Assembly (NCBI GenBank): GCA_947044405.1
Contig: CAMRHE010000507.1
Coordinates: 1,095,001 to 1,159,000 of the forward strand
Direction: 5' to 3'
From: Leptodactylus fallax
Lineage: Eukaryota; Chordata; Amphibia; Anura; Leptodactylidae
Length of the DNA: 64,000 nucleotides
Part shown: positions 62,502-64,000 of the stretch, piece by piece
Layout: each line of letters opens with the position of its first letter
How positions within the stretch are numbered: the first letter of the stretch is position 1
The notes under the pieces: model-generated
Told to the model about the DNA's origin: nothing
The model's input: only the letters and a program-made list of their open reading frames with translations
Databases searched by the model: none
Translations under genes and position numbers: made by a program

Positions 62502-63165
62502 TTATTAAACTACACGCCACTTTCTAGTGTGAAATGTAGGATAAAATTCTCAATTTTTGTCACAATGTTGTACTGGCGCCAAAAATTACGACTGTTCACC
62601 TACTTGAAAGTTTAGTTAAAATTGGATGGAACAAGGGCAGAGAGGAGGTGGGCATGGGAGGAGGGGGACAGGGATTCATGGCCAGGGGCGTACTTGAAGA
62701 GGTACAGAGGGTGTGGTCACACTCAGACCCAGGAAGAGGAATTTTAAGCAGACTTCTGCCGCAACTTCCTCCTCCATTCCTGCCCCTCCGTCTTTCCACC
62801 TGCTAAGTAGGCTCAGAAGAGGGATCTGAGTGGGGGATCCTGGTACAGATTTAGGATTTTTTATACTCCAACACGTCCAATTATTAAGAATGGCATACTC
62901 CATGCCAATCTTCATAAATCTGCCCCATTATATGAGTATTTTGGTAAACCTTGTGAGCTTATTGGGCAGAGGCATGTAGGAAATCTCTGATGCTGAGCTC
63001 CCTCACAACACGTCCAGGGCAGCTTCAATGTTAGGATAGGGTAGTTGCCATCAAAAATGCTATAATCCCAGGGGACACCATTAAAGTCAGTGGACTTGCC
63101 ATAAGGATTGTGGAACTGTGGAGTCAATAAGCTAAACCACTGACCACTGATTTATTTTTCCAAAG
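62502..63165. other. Intron sequence with dispersed repeat remnant
   Basis: About 62505-62620 and 62850-62930 (AATTTATTAAACTACACGCC; CATAAATCTGCCCCATTAT) look like two arms of a diverged element. A G/A-rich patch lies between them. No coding signal is seen. Confidence 0.45.
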
Positions 63166-63312
63166 CCTGACTACGACTACGAATCTGTCAATGACTACGA
63201 CTACGAATCCTTCTCTGACTACGACTTCTTCTCTGATTCCTTCATAAATGACTGTCACGATCAGAGAGATAGTAAAGCCGGTGATTTTTTCCCTCTGACA
63301 GTGAACATATGA
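63166..63312 (+). other. Acidic-aromatic repeat frame; possible cassette exon or dispersed repeat
   Basis: After an acceptor-like TTTATTTTTCCAAAG the sequence opens in phase 0, the phase needed between the proline-rich exon and the 63611 exon. It reads PDYDYESVNDYDYESFSDYD and more, to a TGA at 63310-63312. The DNA is a diverged GACTAC/GACTTC repeat of about 25 bases, three copies. A phase-0 donor exists only weakly at ACA|GTGAAC (63301); better donors at 63275 and 63286 would shift frame. The family tail does not need it. The similarity of the flanks to GACTCC-type dispersed repeats makes a repeat origin at least as likely. Confidence 0.3.
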
Positions 63313-63610
63313 CAAGTTTTGTCTCTAATTCATTATAAATATCGATAATTGTTTAATATAATTTAATTTAAAATAATTCATTATTTCATTTTGAAGCCGG
63401 AGACTGAGTAACTTTTTCCATCCGAAGCTGGTTCCAACCCTGATTCCACGACTCCACAGTACCTTTCTTTTTGATGCGTGTACTTCCTGCCTAGAAATCT
63501 TTGGGTTTCAAGGAGTATATTGGTTCTCGATTTACCACATTCACCGTTCATTGGACTCTGCCATGTCCACAAATGTATAATGAGCGCTATTGTGATTCTT
63601 GCTTACTCAG

Positions 63611-63709
63611 GAATCTGATGATGAGGACGGCTTGCCAAAGAAAAAGTGGCCAACTGTGGATGCGTCTTATTATGGAGGAAGAGGAGTCGGGGGTATTAAG
63701 AGGATGGAG
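63611..63709 (+). CDS. antxr1: antxr1 exon: conserved cytoplasmic tail, first part
   Basis: This 99-base exon reads [20 protein letters not shown] then [13 protein letters not shown]. The acidic stretch followed by [22 protein letters not shown] is the family's most conserved tail block. Acceptor CTTACTCAG, donor GAG|GTAAAA. Phase 0 at both ends; it joins the proline-rich exon directly, without 63166-63312. Confidence 0.96.
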
Positions 63710-63793
63710 GTAAAATGGAGGGGGGTTATTTAAGGCTACAGGCTTCGTAAATCAAGATTTAGTCTATACATCTTGGAGTTTATGTTATTGTAG

Positions 63794-63961
63794 GTAAGGT
63801 GGGGTGATAAAGGGTCCACCGAAGAAGGAGCAAAGCTAGAAAAACCCAAAAATGCCGTCATAAAACTGCCAGAGCAAGAATTCGAACCCTGGGAGCCTAA
63901 ACCAAAGAAAAACCCACGCCGTAATAACTCCCAGGAGAGGAAATGGTACAGTCCGATCAAG
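63794..63961 (+). CDS. antxr1: antxr1 exon: cytoplasmic tail, second part
   Basis: This 168-base exon reads [20 protein letters not shown], then a Glu/Pro/Lys-rich stretch, and ends [22 protein letters not shown] and LPEQEFE...KWYSPIK follow ANTXR1. ANTXR2 has KWYTPIK and a different Pro-rich stretch. It is separated from the previous exon by an 84-base intron, the shortest in the gene. Acceptor TATTGTAG, donor AAG|GTAAGG. The remaining tail is outside the window. Confidence 0.95.
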
Positions 63962-64000
63962 GTAAGGAACATGTTACGTGCCAGCATATCTCTGTCTCGT

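Larger units (their letters stand above)
16735..63961 (+). other. antxr1: antxr1 (TEM8)-like gene, partial: 15 internal coding exons
   Basis: The exons at 16735, 21821, 22346, 23405, 23847, 25103, 33396, 34424, 51682, 52807, 56517, 59212, 60530, 63611 and 63794 join in phase into 400 codons. They encode a type I membrane receptor: VWA domain with MIDAS metal site, Ig-like domain, one transmembrane helix, and a cytoplasmic tail that in the family contacts actin. Family knowledge: it binds collagen and other matrix and is the anthrax protective antigen receptor. Evidence for ANTXR1 over ANTXR2: [42 protein letters not shown] and KWYSPIK. The PPPPPPPAP linker is more like ANTXR2. ANTXRL is a remaining alternative. 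Exon 1 (signal peptide to the first MIDAS Asp) and the final tail exons are not in the window. No stop or frameshift was seen. Confidence 0.88.

Overview
This is vertebrate genomic DNA, most likely from an amphibian and probably a frog or toad. It carries exons separated by introns with GT-AG splice sites, several Tc1/mariner-type DNA transposons, many foldback elements of kinds I associate with frog genomes, and a very large amount of tandem repeat. There is no sign of bacterial or viral gene organisation.

The only cellular gene I can support is an anthrax-toxin-receptor family gene on the + strand, best matched to antxr1 (TEM8). Fifteen coding exons lie between 16735 and 63961. Every junction has an AG acceptor and a GT donor, and codon phases match across all introns, giving 400 continuous codons. 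They encode most of the extracellular VWA (integrin I-like) domain, the Ig-like juxtamembrane domain, one transmembrane helix, a CC-containing juxtamembrane segment, a proline-rich linker and the conserved cytoplasmic tail. The first exon (signal peptide and first MIDAS aspartate) and the last coding exons are outside the window. The protein family is a cell-surface receptor that binds extracellular matrix and couples to actin; it is also the host receptor of anthrax protective antigen.

Layout. 1-16734 is upstream or intron-1 sequence. It holds a truncated Tc1 copy (1-1517), minisatellites of 47, 37 and 31 bp, an internally deleted Tc1 copy (5181-6396), small hAT-like and foldback elements, and a nested pair of Tc1-type elements (12446-15724). 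In that pair a full-length DD34E element with an intact transposase frame sits inside a DD38E element. 16735-25171 holds exons a to f, with a 2.2 kb array of a 25-bp unit carrying AP-1-like sites. 25172-33395 is one intron made mostly of a 5.8 kb ACT-type trinucleotide array and a 59-bp array. 34485-51681 is a 17 kb intron with 22-bp, 25-bp and 54-bp arrays; the 54-bp array alone covers 9.7 kb and contains a 2847-bp higher-order duplication. 52877-63610 holds the Ig-like, transmembrane and proline-rich exons, separated by 36-bp, 24-bp and 31-bp arrays. 63611-63961 holds two tail exons split by an 84-bp intron.

Roughly 28 kb of the 64 kb is tandem repeat, and many of the larger introns carry their own private repeat unit. 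At least two arrays appear to have grown out of the end of a dispersed element, and two start within about 25 bases of a 5' splice site. Most long open frames in the window are artefacts of these stop-free repeats and are not annotated as genes.
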